Assembly: GCA_018648805.1 (NCBI GenBank)
Contig: JABGQM010000020.1
Coordinates: forward strand, 1-64,000
Length of the DNA: 64,000 nucleotides
From: Verrucomicrobiota bacterium
GTDB taxonomy: Bacteria > Verrucomicrobiota > Kiritimatiellia > UBA8416 > JABMPJ01
Direction of reading: 5' to 3'
The notes beneath the pieces are model-generated. The model made no database searches and was not told where the DNA came from. It saw only the letters and a program-made list of their open reading frames with translations. The first letter of the stretch is position 1. The number at the start of each line of letters is the position of its first letter. Made by a program: the position numbers and the translations under genes. Shown here piece after piece: positions 17,801 through 26,800 of the stretch.

Positions 17801-20800
17801 ATCAGCTCGTGCCCACACACCGTGCGCTCTCTGTGGACTACCTGATGTGGGTGCTGCAGCGCACGATCTACAGTCGCAACGATGCGCGCATGGAGGAACT
17901 GATCAAACCGCTGCTCGAGTGGGCCGGTGAGCCGGGCACTCCCTGGAGCAAGTCGCAGCAGATCGACCTCGAGATTGCCTACGGCGACATCGCCATGCAG
18001 CTCGGACAGCTCGATAACGCGCACAAGATCTTCGTCAAGACTCAGCAGAACGAGGCCTATGTCGATACGATCGACCGGCACAAGGCGACGCTGCGTCGGG
18101 TGATGGTTGAGCGCATCGCCAAGCGCTTCGATGATGCGCTCAAGACCCTGATGCAGCTCGATATGGAGAAGATCCCCGAGCTGTGGTCGGCCAGTCGCTA
18201 CGCGCGCGCCGAGGTCTACTATGACATGGAAGAGTTTGGCGATGCCGCCGACGATGTTGAGGCCATCCTGGGACGTGAGCCGGACCACGAAGAAGCCACC
18301 ATCATGCAGGGACGGATCCACCTTGCGCGCCAGAAGCTGATGGAGGCCTCCGAGCTGGATGTGGGCTCGAAGAACGCCAAGAACACCCTCGTGCCTGGCG
18401 AGGATCTCAAGGTGACCTTGAAGGATCCGACCCTGGCCGTTTCCGGGGCCGGCACGGAGATCGAAGTTGCAGTCTGGACCACCTCCGGCGACAAGGAGCA
18501 CTTCTTCCTGCGCCAGTTCGGCGATCAGAAGACCAAGTTCCGTGGCGAGGTGCGCACTGCACTGGGCGCACCCATGCCGGACGACGACGTGCTGCAGGTC
18601 ATTGGCGACGACGAGATCTATTACGCCTACTCCGAACGCTTCCGCAAGAAGATGAACAACATGGCCGAGAAGCGTGGCGGTCCGATCACCGTGCGCTCCG
18701 ATGCGATCCTGATGGCCTCCGCGCGTAAGCTGCTGAGCGAAGCCGAACAGCGCGTGGCCGACATGGAAGCCAAGATGGCTGCGATGGCCAAACAGGGGCG
18801 CCCGGTGACTTCAGCGATGGCGGCGGCGGCCAAGGTGGCGGCGGCACGCGAGGCGGTGGCGAAATCGCGCACCCGTGAAGATCGCGCGGCGGCCGAGGCG
18901 CAGAAGACGTCTGAGTTGACGAAGGCCCTGCTGCATGCACGCGTCAAGCCGGGACGGCCGATTAACGTGCGCGTGATCGACCCCGACGCCAGCCGTACCG
19001 CCGGGATCGACCAGGTGGCCGTTAGCATCGAAAGCTCCAGCGGCGACTCGATTGGTCGGATCGTGCTCAAAGAAACCGACACGCACAGCGGTTGGTTCGA
19101 AGGCACCATTCCGACGGCTGGCGCCCAGGCGATGGCTTTTGCGCGCAACACCGAGCCGGGGCGAAACCCGAACATGGTGATCAGTCCGACACCGGGATAC
19201 CCCGCCTGGCGGCCGGTGGCGCAGTCGGGCGTGACGCCGGAGTTCAAGATCGATCTGAACGACAACGTGGCGCTCGGCGAGATGACGATCACAGCAAAGG
19301 AATCGGGCGCAACGCTTCAGAAGTTCGTGTTGCAGACAGGGATGAACGCGGGCGAGATGACCACGATCGGGGTGTTTCCGAAGGACCTGGTCACGCTCGA
19401 GAAGCCCTGGCATCCCAGCGTGACGATCATGAACGATACGGATCATCACCATGGGAGGGATGAGCGGTCGGTCTACGACCTGCGCGAGCTTGAGCAGCAT
19501 CTCGATCGCGGCTGGATGACGCAACGGTACCCGGCGGGTGTGGCGGAGAATGTGGCCGGGCCATCGGCGGCGATGACCAATGCGATTCCCGCCAAAGTGC
19601 AGTGGAAACGCAACAATCATCATCACAACGCACACGTGATCTATCGCTTCCGCGGATACTTTCACGAACCGGAAGCGGTCATGCGGCGCTTCAAGGTCGA
19701 GCTTGGCAAGTGGACGCCGGCCGAGGTGCATGGTTCGGTCGCCAATCCCGCCCAGTACACGCTGACGGTTGACGGGCGTAGGATTACAACCGTGTTGGAG
19801 AAGCCGCCGGCCGCGGGTGCAGCGCTCAACCTGGAGGGGGAGATCAATCTGCGACCCGGCGTGCATCGCATTGAGATCTGGGCCACGGGCTGGGATTGTC
19901 GCATCGGGTTTGGACGTAGCGTGAAGCTGCTGGCGAACCTGGATGATGCGGAGAAGCTGGGCGAATGTCCCGATAGCTTCTTTGATCCGGAGACCTTCCC
20001 GAAGGGCGTGCTGACGCAGCGCAACGGCAAGGCCACGATTATTCCCCGCGAGGACGGCACACAGTTCACGGTCAAGTTCGCACCGGGTTCGAGCACGCGC
20101 CTGGTGAACCTGGTCTTGCTGGGACAGGAAGGGCCGATACCCGCGATCAACAAGATCGCGCTCACGGACAGCGACGGAGAAGGCGTCCTGCCCGTGCCCG
20201 AGGATTACGCGACGCTCAACAAGAACGATACGCTTGAAATCCTGACCGGCGACAAGGTGGCCGTGCGCTACGTCGATGACCGCTTCGTCGACAAGGCCAA
20301 GGAAAAGCACGAGCGTTTTCTCAATGTCTCCTTCAGCGATGCCAGTCTCGGCTTCGTGTTCTTTGAGATGCGCAAGAAGTTTGACGGCCTCACCTATGTG
20401 GATACGCCCTACTACGAGGGGCTGCTCCGTTTCGAGCACGGCAAGCCGCTGACGCTCAAGGTTACCGATCCTGATATGGACATGACGGACCAACCGGACA
20501 CGGTCGAGGTCGTGCTCGAGAGCAAGAGCGGCGGCCGGAAGACCTTCATCGCGAAGGAGACTGAGCCGTCCTCTGCGATCTTCCAGTTGGTCGTTATTCC
20601 TGTGCCTGGTGCACCCGCGAACGAAAGGCAGTTCCAGATGGCTGCCGGCGGGACGATCTCAGCCACCTACCGTGACGAAGAGAATATCCAGCCGGGCGTG
20701 CCCGTCGACCGGTACGCCTCGGTCAGGCATGCCGTGTATGCCCAGCCCCGGCTACGCATGTCGCACGCCACGGTGACACCCATCGATTATAGCAAGCTCG

Positions 20801-22971
20801 ACCCGAAGGCCGCTGATCACAGCCTGCGTCCGCCCGGGGCGCGCGGACTGAACATTGGGTTCGCCAGCATTGAGGAACGTCGTGCCGAGTGGCAACGCGA
20901 GTCGGAAGAGGCGAGTGAGGGCCTGCTAAAACTGGAGCGGGAGCAACAGAAGAATGCAACCGGCGGCCTCGTGCGGCCGGGTTGGGCAATCAGCAATTCC
21001 TGGGAAGACGTCACGGGACCACCGGCGGGTGGCATCAAGGTCGTGCATGGCCAGTTGATGGAGTTTGAGATCGAAGCACCGCATCTGGCCTTGCGTGCAG
21101 GCTCAAGCCTCAACGTTTTTGTGCAGACCGACGCCGGCCGCGCTCGCGGCGCGAGCGGGCTACATGTAGCCCCCTCACGCCGTGAGGGAGGCTCCCCGGA
21201 TGACGCGATGGGTTTCGATCTTTCCGCACCCGGAACGATGAAGCTCTCAGCCGTCCTGGCCGGGGGTGCACGCGGACCCGATCGTTTGCGCGGCGCGCCG
21301 CAGATTCCGATCTACACCGTGCAGCACGTGCGGCACACGGACGGGGCGCACACGTTTAAACGCAGCGACGCGCTCTTTGCCTGCAAAGTCCCGCTGATCG
21401 CCGGCTTCCTGCCCGAGGAGGGCGCCCTGAGCGATGAGGAACTCGCCTACCGCCGCGAGAAGAAGATGCCCGTCGAGCGCAAAGCCGGGCTTGTGGTGCG
21501 GCCGGGCGAAAAGGTGCATGTCGGGATACAGTACAAAGATGCTCAAGGTGTCGAGAAATGGCTGACTGGTGCGGCCACGGTAACATCGCACCCGGTGCTG
21601 GACGTGATGGACGAAGACTACCGCGAAGAGAAGAGCGAGGCCTATGCCGGCGAGGAGCTGCACCTGCGCGTGGTGGATCTCGGCGCAGATATCAGCGATG
21701 CCAGCGACAGGGTCGAGGTCCTGATGCAGGCCAAGTCGGGCGCCAAGCACAAGGTTGAGTTGCTCGAGGTCGACACACACAGTGGTGTGTTCAGGGGCAC
21801 GGTTGAGTTGAGCTATGCGCAGGGCGGGGAGGGCCGCGCGCTCGGCGAGCGCGGGCTACAGGAAACACCGGCGTACAGCGTCAAGCGGGATGGTTTCCCC
21901 GTGGTCTACGGCGATACGATGGGCGCGCGCTACACAGATGCGAATGGCGTGAAAACCGACACGAAGCTGCTGACGATCATGAAGGGCGCGGACGGGACGG
22001 TCTGGCCGTTCTCGAAGCAGTATGACGACGAGACGATCGCCATGCGCACGCAGTTCTCCCTGGCCGAGGCCTTCCTCGAGATGGCCAAGCGGCACCGCAA
22101 GTTGGGCGAGGTCGAGCTGGCCAACCTGGAATACGAGCGCGCCAAGGATATGCTCGAGAAGGCGATGGACATGTTCCGCGACCCCGACACGCGGGCACAG
22201 GCGGAGTACCTGCTGGGCAACCTGACCCAGGAAGAAGCCGATGTGACCGAGGACAAGGAGTTGCAGGAAGACCGCTACCGCGCCGCGCTGTCGCGCTACA
22301 TGCGCGTGACGGGCAGCTATCCCGACACGCTGCCGGCCTCCAAGGCGCAATTCAAGATCGCCACGGTCTACGAGCGCATGAACGAGCCGGAGATCGCAGC
22401 CCAGGAATACGTCAAGCTGGCCTACAAGTATCCCGACTCCGAGTTCCTGGCGCTCTCCATGGCCCGCCTCGGCACCCACTTCCAGCGCAAGGCGGCGAGC
22501 TACGAGAAGCAGGCCAAGGAGCTCCTCGCCAAGACCGACGACAAGGATGCCCAGTTCGACGGCAAGGCGATGCAGGTGATGACCGTCAGGGAATATATCA
22601 AGTCGGCCGAGATCTTCGGTCGCCTGCAGGAGCGCTTCCCTGATCACGAGCTGGCGGGCAAGGGCGGCCTGCGCGCCGGGCAGGCCTATATGCGCGCCGG
22701 TGAGAACCGCGATGCCCTCAACGCCTTCAAACGCGTCTTCGAGCACGAAGCCTACGACGGCCCCAAGATCCGCGCCCAGGCGATGTACTGGGCAGGCATG
22801 TGCTATGAGCCGCTGGGCGAGCCCATGGCGGCCTACTCGATCTACAAGCGCCTGACCTACGATTTCCCGGAAAGCAAATGGGCCGCCTACGCCCGCAGCC
22901 AGCTGTCATCAGACCGGCTGCTGACGATTGAGTTGGAGATTGAGGAGAAGAGAGTTGAAGAGGGGAGATAG
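14890..22971 (+). CDS. Giant exported TPR/beta-sandwich protein 1
   Basis: 2693 aa. The N-terminus consists of two in-frame copies of the 84-base class B repeat, each giving KVERLGRKIRYGG followed by LSTLSIYLIYLLNL. The second, with LLPLVAPAA, looks like a complete signal peptide. Helical repeat (TPR-like) region about 80-1160. Four beta modules sharing the pattern 'V.DPD...D.V.V...S.SGD...L.ET..SG.F.G' start near 1170, 1355, 1850 and 2255. A PA14- or discoidin-like segment lies near 1580-1680. C-terminal TPRs cover about 2387-2690 (YDFPESKWAAYARSQL). Class A palindromes are inserted in frame at 21136-21194 and 21832-21861. Histidine clusters (DNHHNHSG, NDTDHHHG, NNHHHNAH) are unusual. It is probably periplasmic or surface-exposed; its function is unknown. 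It starts on the stop codon of the preceding gene. Confidence 0.8.
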   Translation: MGAGSDKVERLGRKIRYGGLSTLSIYLIYLLNLFRSSGREDKVERLGRKIRYGGLSTLSIYLIYLLNLLPLVAPAATFDEQRAAMRNTVSTQPEAAILSLLEAGLDEGKAVLAISETQKWLRQNQPENPTLLYRAARAAELSGDLKGAVALYQQYLTKADLNTPEADEAVYAVYTLLLERLNDTAGAYAFSKNEGDRLLVCPRAKQFDKWFLDQAVHGHRNDALAVANRLRACIDAGLPNDLLLARYDNTFRWLLGRVSGGTGFRRDAQVSQELVDACKELASVITFDEELKLRLDWNVSVRFYVQQKLAEKEIDAPIAEAEALLAKYPRYAEEVQLGWAGGTKDNHHNHSGDTKLFWEHELEAKLAPVVAAAAKLTVAERAGLVAMWRPSGYWRDPRPLNLHQVKAISDYLKTNPKLTLASTYASALAKSWEKYSPEEALAIAPQIQKNRHADTSLVRAIAAGATKKTVKDGDKTRTEYGRDLDKMLAALRGPEAWRFTSGNLNAHHVADRLWHYCGRPGGNEKRDQAKKTLEEFRQKLVYKGVKADAPANQRIAEFNKLWADYRAPQPKIPDVSSELRKVLQSTPEVIPSLLKDPNPEAQKLVREAVARGFADAEGPFGHDGGANGLNLTAYSPWIDALASRTYGGMGRLKNDKNKYKPHRLEPVLEKAVAEGLKRNVLESWLVMAWINVQFPENNDESVKLMQALYKSPTWKTLPAEILYGARQWFRSAAMTDAQAAWLDAGDPAIICKDLLSLTNVADVATTAAALSKAIDGVKKSPVKVNIRGLQKLASVTNSVFIDPKVMDQVLEVADGLRVLCDRDTEPFAARVHAFVTEQSDPVLVSRTGAFLWSYGLSEHYARSLPLTMTLAQSMLDEHPATAAALAKTGLVMLGGRIPEHPRNWAERNGGLAALKALYGKAAMTMGLVAIPVPRNHPAYPIYKSQAEWMTANEDSAWTMLNAGDENGNNWDQLVPTHRALSVDYLMWVLQRTIYSRNDARMEELIKPLLEWAGEPGTPWSKSQQIDLEIAYGDIAMQLGQLDNAHKIFVKTQQNEAYVDTIDRHKATLRRVMVERIAKRFDDALKTLMQLDMEKIPELWSASRYARAEVYYDMEEFGDAADDVEAILGREPDHEEATIMQGRIHLARQKLMEASELDVGSKNAKNTLVPGEDLKVTLKDPTLAVSGAGTEIEVAVWTTSGDKEHFFLRQFGDQKTKFRGEVRTALGAPMPDDDVLQVIGDDEIYYAYSERFRKKMNNMAEKRGGPITVRSDAILMASARKLLSEAEQRVADMEAKMAAMAKQGRPVTSAMAAAAKVAAAREAVAKSRTREDRAAAEAQKTSELTKALLHARVKPGRPINVRVIDPDASRTAGIDQVAVSIESSSGDSIGRIVLKETDTHSGWFEGTIPTAGAQAMAFARNTEPGRNPNMVISPTPGYPAWRPVAQSGVTPEFKIDLNDNVALGEMTITAKESGATLQKFVLQTGMNAGEMTTIGVFPKDLVTLEKPWHPSVTIMNDTDHHHGRDERSVYDLRELEQHLDRGWMTQRYPAGVAENVAGPSAAMTNAIPAKVQWKRNNHHHNAHVIYRFRGYFHEPEAVMRRFKVELGKWTPAEVHGSVANPAQYTLTVDGRRITTVLEKPPAAGAALNLEGEINLRPGVHRIEIWATGWDCRIGFGRSVKLLANLDDAEKLGECPDSFFDPETFPKGVLTQRNGKATIIPREDGTQFTVKFAPGSSTRLVNLVLLGQEGPIPAINKIALTDSDGEGVLPVPEDYATLNKNDTLEILTGDKVAVRYVDDRFVDKAKEKHERFLNVSFSDASLGFVFFEMRKKFDGLTYVDTPYYEGLLRFEHGKPLTLKVTDPDMDMTDQPDTVEVVLESKSGGRKTFIAKETEPSSAIFQLVVIPVPGAPANERQFQMAAGGTISATYRDEENIQPGVPVDRYASVRHAVYAQPRLRMSHATVTPIDYSKLDPKAADHSLRPPGARGLNIGFASIEERRAEWQRESEEASEGLLKLEREQQKNATGGLVRPGWAISNSWEDVTGPPAGGIKVVHGQLMEFEIEAPHLALRAGSSLNVFVQTDAGRARGASGLHVAPSRREGGSPDDAMGFDLSAPGTMKLSAVLAGGARGPDRLRGAPQIPIYTVQHVRHTDGAHTFKRSDALFACKVPLIAGFLPEEGALSDEELAYRREKKMPVERKAGLVVRPGEKVHVGIQYKDAQGVEKWLTGAATVTSHPVLDVMDEDYREEKSEAYAGEELHLRVVDLGADISDASDRVEVLMQAKSGAKHKVELLEVDTHSGVFRGTVELSYAQGGEGRALGERGLQETPAYSVKRDGFPVVYGDTMGARYTDANGVKTDTKLLTIMKGADGTVWPFSKQYDDETIAMRTQFSLAEAFLEMAKRHRKLGEVELANLEYERAKDMLEKAMDMFRDPDTRAQAEYLLGNLTQEEADVTEDKELQEDRYRAALSRYMRVTGSYPDTLPASKAQFKIATVYERMNEPEIAAQEYVKLAYKYPDSEFLALSMARLGTHFQRKAASYEKQAKELLAKTDDKDAQFDGKAMQVMTVREYIKSAEIFGRLQERFPDHELAGKGGLRAGQAYMRAGENRDALNAFKRVFEHEAYDGPKIRAQAMYWAGMCYEPLGEPMAAYSIYKRLTYDFPESKWAAYARSQLSSDRLLTIELEIEEKRVEEGR
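14905..14988 (+). repeat. Class B repeat, copy 1 (inside coding sequence)
   Basis: 84-base hairpin repeat made of GTAGAAAGATTAG units, spacer GTATGGTGGACTG, then CTATCTACTTAAT units. It is read in frame at the N-terminus of giant protein 1, and copy 2 begins 105 bases (35 codons) further on. Confidence 0.9.
15010..15093 (+). repeat. Class B repeat, copy 2 (encodes signal peptide)
   Basis: Identical over all 84 bases to copy 4 (23866-23949), although the flanking sequences are unrelated. It encodes the hydrophobic core LSTLSIYLIYLLNL in giant protein 1. Confidence 0.93.
21136..21194 (+). repeat. Class A palindromic element inside giant gene 1
   Basis: GGCCGCGCTCGCGGCGAGCG plus GGCTACA, then TGTAGCCCCCTCACGCCGTG plus AGGGAGGCTCC. 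It encodes GRARGASGLHVAPSRREGGS between two beta segments. It lies at the position homologous to 29608-29668 in giant gene 2. Confidence 0.85.
21832..21861 (+). repeat. Class A half-element inside giant gene 1
   Basis: GGCCGCGCGCTCGGCGAGCG then CGGGCTACAG, encoding GRALGERGLQ. The aligned position in giant protein 2 has no such residues, so this is an in-frame insertion relative to the paralogue. Confidence 0.8.
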
Positions 22972-22974
22972 GGC

Positions 22975-23057
22975 GATTAAGTAGAAAGATTAGGTAGAAA
23001 GATTAGGTATGGGCTGCTGCTTACTTAATCTATCTACTTAATCTATCTACTTAATCT
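22975..23057. repeat. Class B repeat, copy 3 (intergenic)
   Basis: It starts four bases after the stop of giant gene 1 with GATTAAGTAGAAAGATTAGG and ends CTATCTACTTAATCT. The spacer differs from copies 1, 2 and 4 (GGGCTGCTGC), and the tandem arms are longer on the right. It lies just upstream of the four-helix-bundle gene. Confidence 0.9.
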
Positions 23058-23071
23058 CTCGGGATTGAAAC

Positions 23072-23845
23072 ATGGATAAGAAAGAAGAAAGAGATCAGTT
23101 CTTCCCGCACGAAAGGCTGCACGCATACGCGCGGGCCTTGACGTTCGTGCAACTGGCCGGTGCATGGATCGATTCGTGGCCTTCCCGTTTCGCAGTACGC
23201 AACCAATTGGATCGCGCGATGGAAAGCATCATCGCGAATCTTGCACGCGCTGTTCGCTATCAACGCACGGACAAGGGAACGTACTTGCTTGAATGTTCGC
23301 TCGGATCGGTTCTTGAATGCGCCGCGTGCCTCGATGTTGCTGAGCGTCGATTGCCTGTCGGTACTGACCATATGAGGGAAGGCAAGTTGTTACTGCAGGA
23401 GATCGCACGGATGGAGGTGGGATTGCGTAGTTCATGGCTCGAGCCCATGTGTGCAAAGGAGGAATCCGAGCCCTACGAGGCCGGTGAGCAGCGCTACTTC
23501 AATCATGAATCCCTAGATGTCTTTCAGCGATCCCTTCAGCTTCACGACGTACTTGGCGGGCTGTTGCTCGGCGTGCATGGGGAGCACCGGTACGCCAGGC
23601 GAATCGATGATATGTCCACCAGCCTGACGCTGAACATTGCCGAAGGCAACGGCCGCTTCTCCATGCGTGATCATGGAAACTTCGCGGATGCAGCGGAAGA
23701 TGCGGCAATCAAGCTCGCGGGATATCTGGACCTGGTGGACGCAGCATGGGGTACGGACATGGGGCAGGCCAAGTCGCTGTTGCGTGAGATTATGGCCATG
23801 CTGGAGGGATTGAAGGGGTATCTGGCCACGGAGTCTGACGAATGA
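23072..23845 (+). CDS. Duplicated four-helix-bundle (S23 / 23S-rRNA-IVS type) protein
   Basis: 257 aa. Two S23-like four-helix domains are fused in tandem. The second half (about 142-257) carries the family signature LNIAEGNGRFS followed by FADAAEDAAIKLAGYLDL. The first half (about 10-120) has the same helix layout (LDRAMESIIANLARAVRYQ) but a degenerate signature. Single-domain S23 proteins are usually near 120 aa. They are known from 23S rRNA intervening sequences and, as Avd, from diversity-generating retroelements; no rRNA or reverse transcriptase is present here. The gene is flanked by direct class B repeats (22975-23057 and 23866-23949), and its stop overlaps the next ATG (ATGA). Confidence 0.82.
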   Translation: MDKKEERDQFFPHERLHAYARALTFVQLAGAWIDSWPSRFAVRNQLDRAMESIIANLARAVRYQRTDKGTYLLECSLGSVLECAACLDVAERRLPVGTDHMREGKLLLQEIARMEVGLRSSWLEPMCAKEESEPYEAGEQRYFNHESLDVFQRSLQLHDVLGGLLLGVHGEHRYARRIDDMSTSLTLNIAEGNGRFSMRDHGNFADAAEDAAIKLAGYLDLVDAAWGTDMGQAKSLLREIMAMLEGLKGYLATESDE

Positions 23846-26800
23846 GTATGGAAATGAAAAAAACAGACAAAGTAGAAAGATTAGGTAGAAAGATTAGGTA
23901 TGGTGGACTGTCTACTTTGTCTATCTACTTAATCTATCTACTTAATCTTCTTCCGGCAACCCTCGCCACGCCGCTGGACGACAAAATCGCCGCGTTCAAA
24001 GACGCCGACACACAAACCGAGGCGGCGGTGGCGGATCTGCTGAAGGTGGGGCTGAGCGAACAGCGCTCGGCCGAGGCGCTGGTGGCAGTGCGGCCCTGGC
24101 TGACGGACAACACGCCGCGGTCGCAGGCGGCTCTGTTCTATGCCGGGCGGACGATGCACTACAGCGGCAACTGGTCGGATGCGGTCATCTTCTACCGCAA
24201 GCTGCTCAAGAGCAAGTCCGTCGATGCCAAGCTGGCAGGGGTGGTGGTGCCCGCGACCTACCGCCTGATGATCAACGACATGCGCGACAGCGAGTCGGCC
24301 TACCTCTTTATGCGTGAGGATGGCAGTCGCCTGCGCGCTTACGGGCGGGCCAAACAGTTCGATCGCTGGTTCCTGCGCGAAGCCGTGCGTCGCAGTGATG
24401 TGCGGGCCTTGGCCGACCGGCTTGCCGCGATCCACCGCAATGCCAGCGAGAATCCGGCGGACTATGCCGAGTTCATGCAGAAGCTCTACGCGCAGCTCGA
24501 GACCTTTGCCAAACGCGATGAAGACACCGTGGCGGCTCTCGACGACCTGGCCCGTGTCGCGACCCGTGAACCGGGCTTCAAGGCACGCTGGGACTGGATC
24601 AATGCCGTGTCGACCTACCTTCCTGAGGCCGGCGACCTGACGCATCACCGCAAGCCTATCCCCGAGGAGTTGCTCGCCGAACCCATGAAGGCGGCGCGGG
24701 CGTTGATTGCGAAGGATCCGTTGGGCGGCGCAAGTCTTGTGGTTAAGGGATGGTCGCAGTGGAACCATGGTGACACGCCGACATTCTTCCGCTTCGCACA
24801 TGCTCACCGCGACCTCAAGGCGGAGCCCTTTGTTAAGGCACTCGCCCGCCTGCAGCCGGCTGATGCGAAGAAGCTTCTGGCCAAAGGCGCCAAGTGCCCG
24901 CGTGGTCGTTGGGTGTCGGTGGCCGGCTTCATTTCGCCCAAAATGGCCCTATCCGTCGTGCCCCGTTTCCCGACCATCTTCAACGCGATTGATGCGCCCG
25001 CCGTATCGCTGTGGGATGCGAAGATGACCGTGACGGAGGCCAAGGCGCTGGCGCCGCATATTGCGCGCAATCCGCACGGCGAAGCGGCGTTGGTGCGCGC
25101 TTATGCTGTCGCAGGCACCAATCTGTGCAGCAAGGTGCTTCCGGCGGTAGCGAAGTCTGAGAGCTGGCGCTTTTCGGGTGACCACAGGACCTCGGCTGCG
25201 CGGCGCATGGTCGATACGGTCTGGAATGCGGGGCTTGACCGTACCGGTGTCGACCACGCCAAGATGGTGAAACAGTATGAAGCCGAGTTCAGCAAGCGCA
25301 ACGCACAGCTCGTGAAACAGGTCGCGAAAGAAGCCGACAGCAAGAGTCGCATGGCGGCTTTCAACAAGCTCTACGGGGAGCTGCGCGGCACGCCCTCGAC
25401 GCCAGGTGCGCTCGGGCTCTGGCATGCGGTGCTTACGCAGGCGCCCTATGCCGACAAGGCTCAGATGCTCAAGAAACTGACGGCAGACTACGTTTCGGCA
25501 GAGGCCGCAGCGGCCCGGCCCGTTCCTGCCGGCCAGTCGAATGCCGCCCTGCTTGTGCGACGGGACCTGCAGACGCATCTGTTGCGCCAGGCCCTGGGCA
25601 AGGTAGACTTCGGTAACCCCTATGCAAAGATCTCTCTTGGTCCGCACTTCGCCGGTGGCTGGGATCGCTGGGGGCACCAACACGTAAGAAAGGACGCGTC
25701 TGAGCTAGGCGCCTACCTGGAGACGGTGGTCCGTAAGCAGATGGAGGCCGGTACGCTGTCCGAGTCCATCTTCAGCATGTGGCTGCATTGCGTGGAGCCC
25801 AAGAAGGCCGAATCCGTCGCCTTTATGAAGGCGCTCGTGAAGTCGCCGGCATACCTCAAAATGGATAAGGCGTTCCATAAGCAGGCGTCACACAGCTTGC
25901 TTTTCGGAGCTTTGGCCCTGACCGAGAAGTCGGCAACGGATCCGCATGTGGTCAGCCGCGAGCTGCTGGAACTGCCCGAAGCGGCGACACCGGAACAGGT
26001 CGCCGCAGCGCTGAAGGCGGTGATGACGCGTGTCAGCAAGGCGACAGAACCCGTGCAGGTCATCGGCCTGCATAAGGTGGCGGCGTTACCTAAGATCGAG
26101 GGCGATACGCGCAAGCTGGCGCTTATGCTTTTCGACGGGCTCTCGCCGTTGGGCAACTACCCAAGCCGCCAGGGGTATGAGCAGCTGGCCAGGCGGCTCG
26201 TCAAGGAGGCGCAGGAAGCCGGGAAATGGGGCGATCTCGTTCCGTACGCCTCCTCCCTGTGGCGTTGCGCGGCTTCACCGGACGATAACAGAAGTGATCA
26301 CAATAACCATCATGTGCAGATTGCCTTGATAGCGTTCGCCGAAGCGGCGCTGGAAGCGGAAAGCTTCGCCACCGCTCTGTCCGTAGGCCGTTGCGGGCTG
26401 GCAAGCGGTGTACCGATCAATCAACGCCGAGGCCGGCTGAACGCGGTTGCAGGCAAAGCGGCCGTTGCGCTTGGTGTGGTCGAGATCCCGGTCGATGAAA
26501 CCGATCCGGCCTACGCGATCTTTAAGTCCAACTCCGACTTCATCCAGGGCAACCTGGATTCGGCATGGAAGCTCTATCTCGCCAACGACGCGCTGCTGAT
26601 GCCCAAACCGCGTGACGAGGAGGTCGAAACGAAGCCGTTGTTGCGGCGGGTTTCGGTGGAATACGGATTCTGGCTGCTGAAGCGCAATATCGCCGAGGGG
26701 CGTACCGACGAGGCCGAAGCGCTGGTCAAGGAGTTGACCATCTGGTCGCGCCAGGAAGAGGGGTTGCTGAGCATTGAGCAACAGGCGGAGCTGAAGATTG

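Noticed and set aside
18811..20493. 560-codon minus-strand frame inside giant gene 1
   Set aside because: Shadow of a real gene; the same frame relationship gives long antisense frames in all other genes here.
23072..23845. 23S rRNA intervening sequence or diversity-generating retroelement accessory (Avd)
   Set aside because: No rRNA, reverse transcriptase or template/variable repeat pair is visible, so only the fold is claimed.
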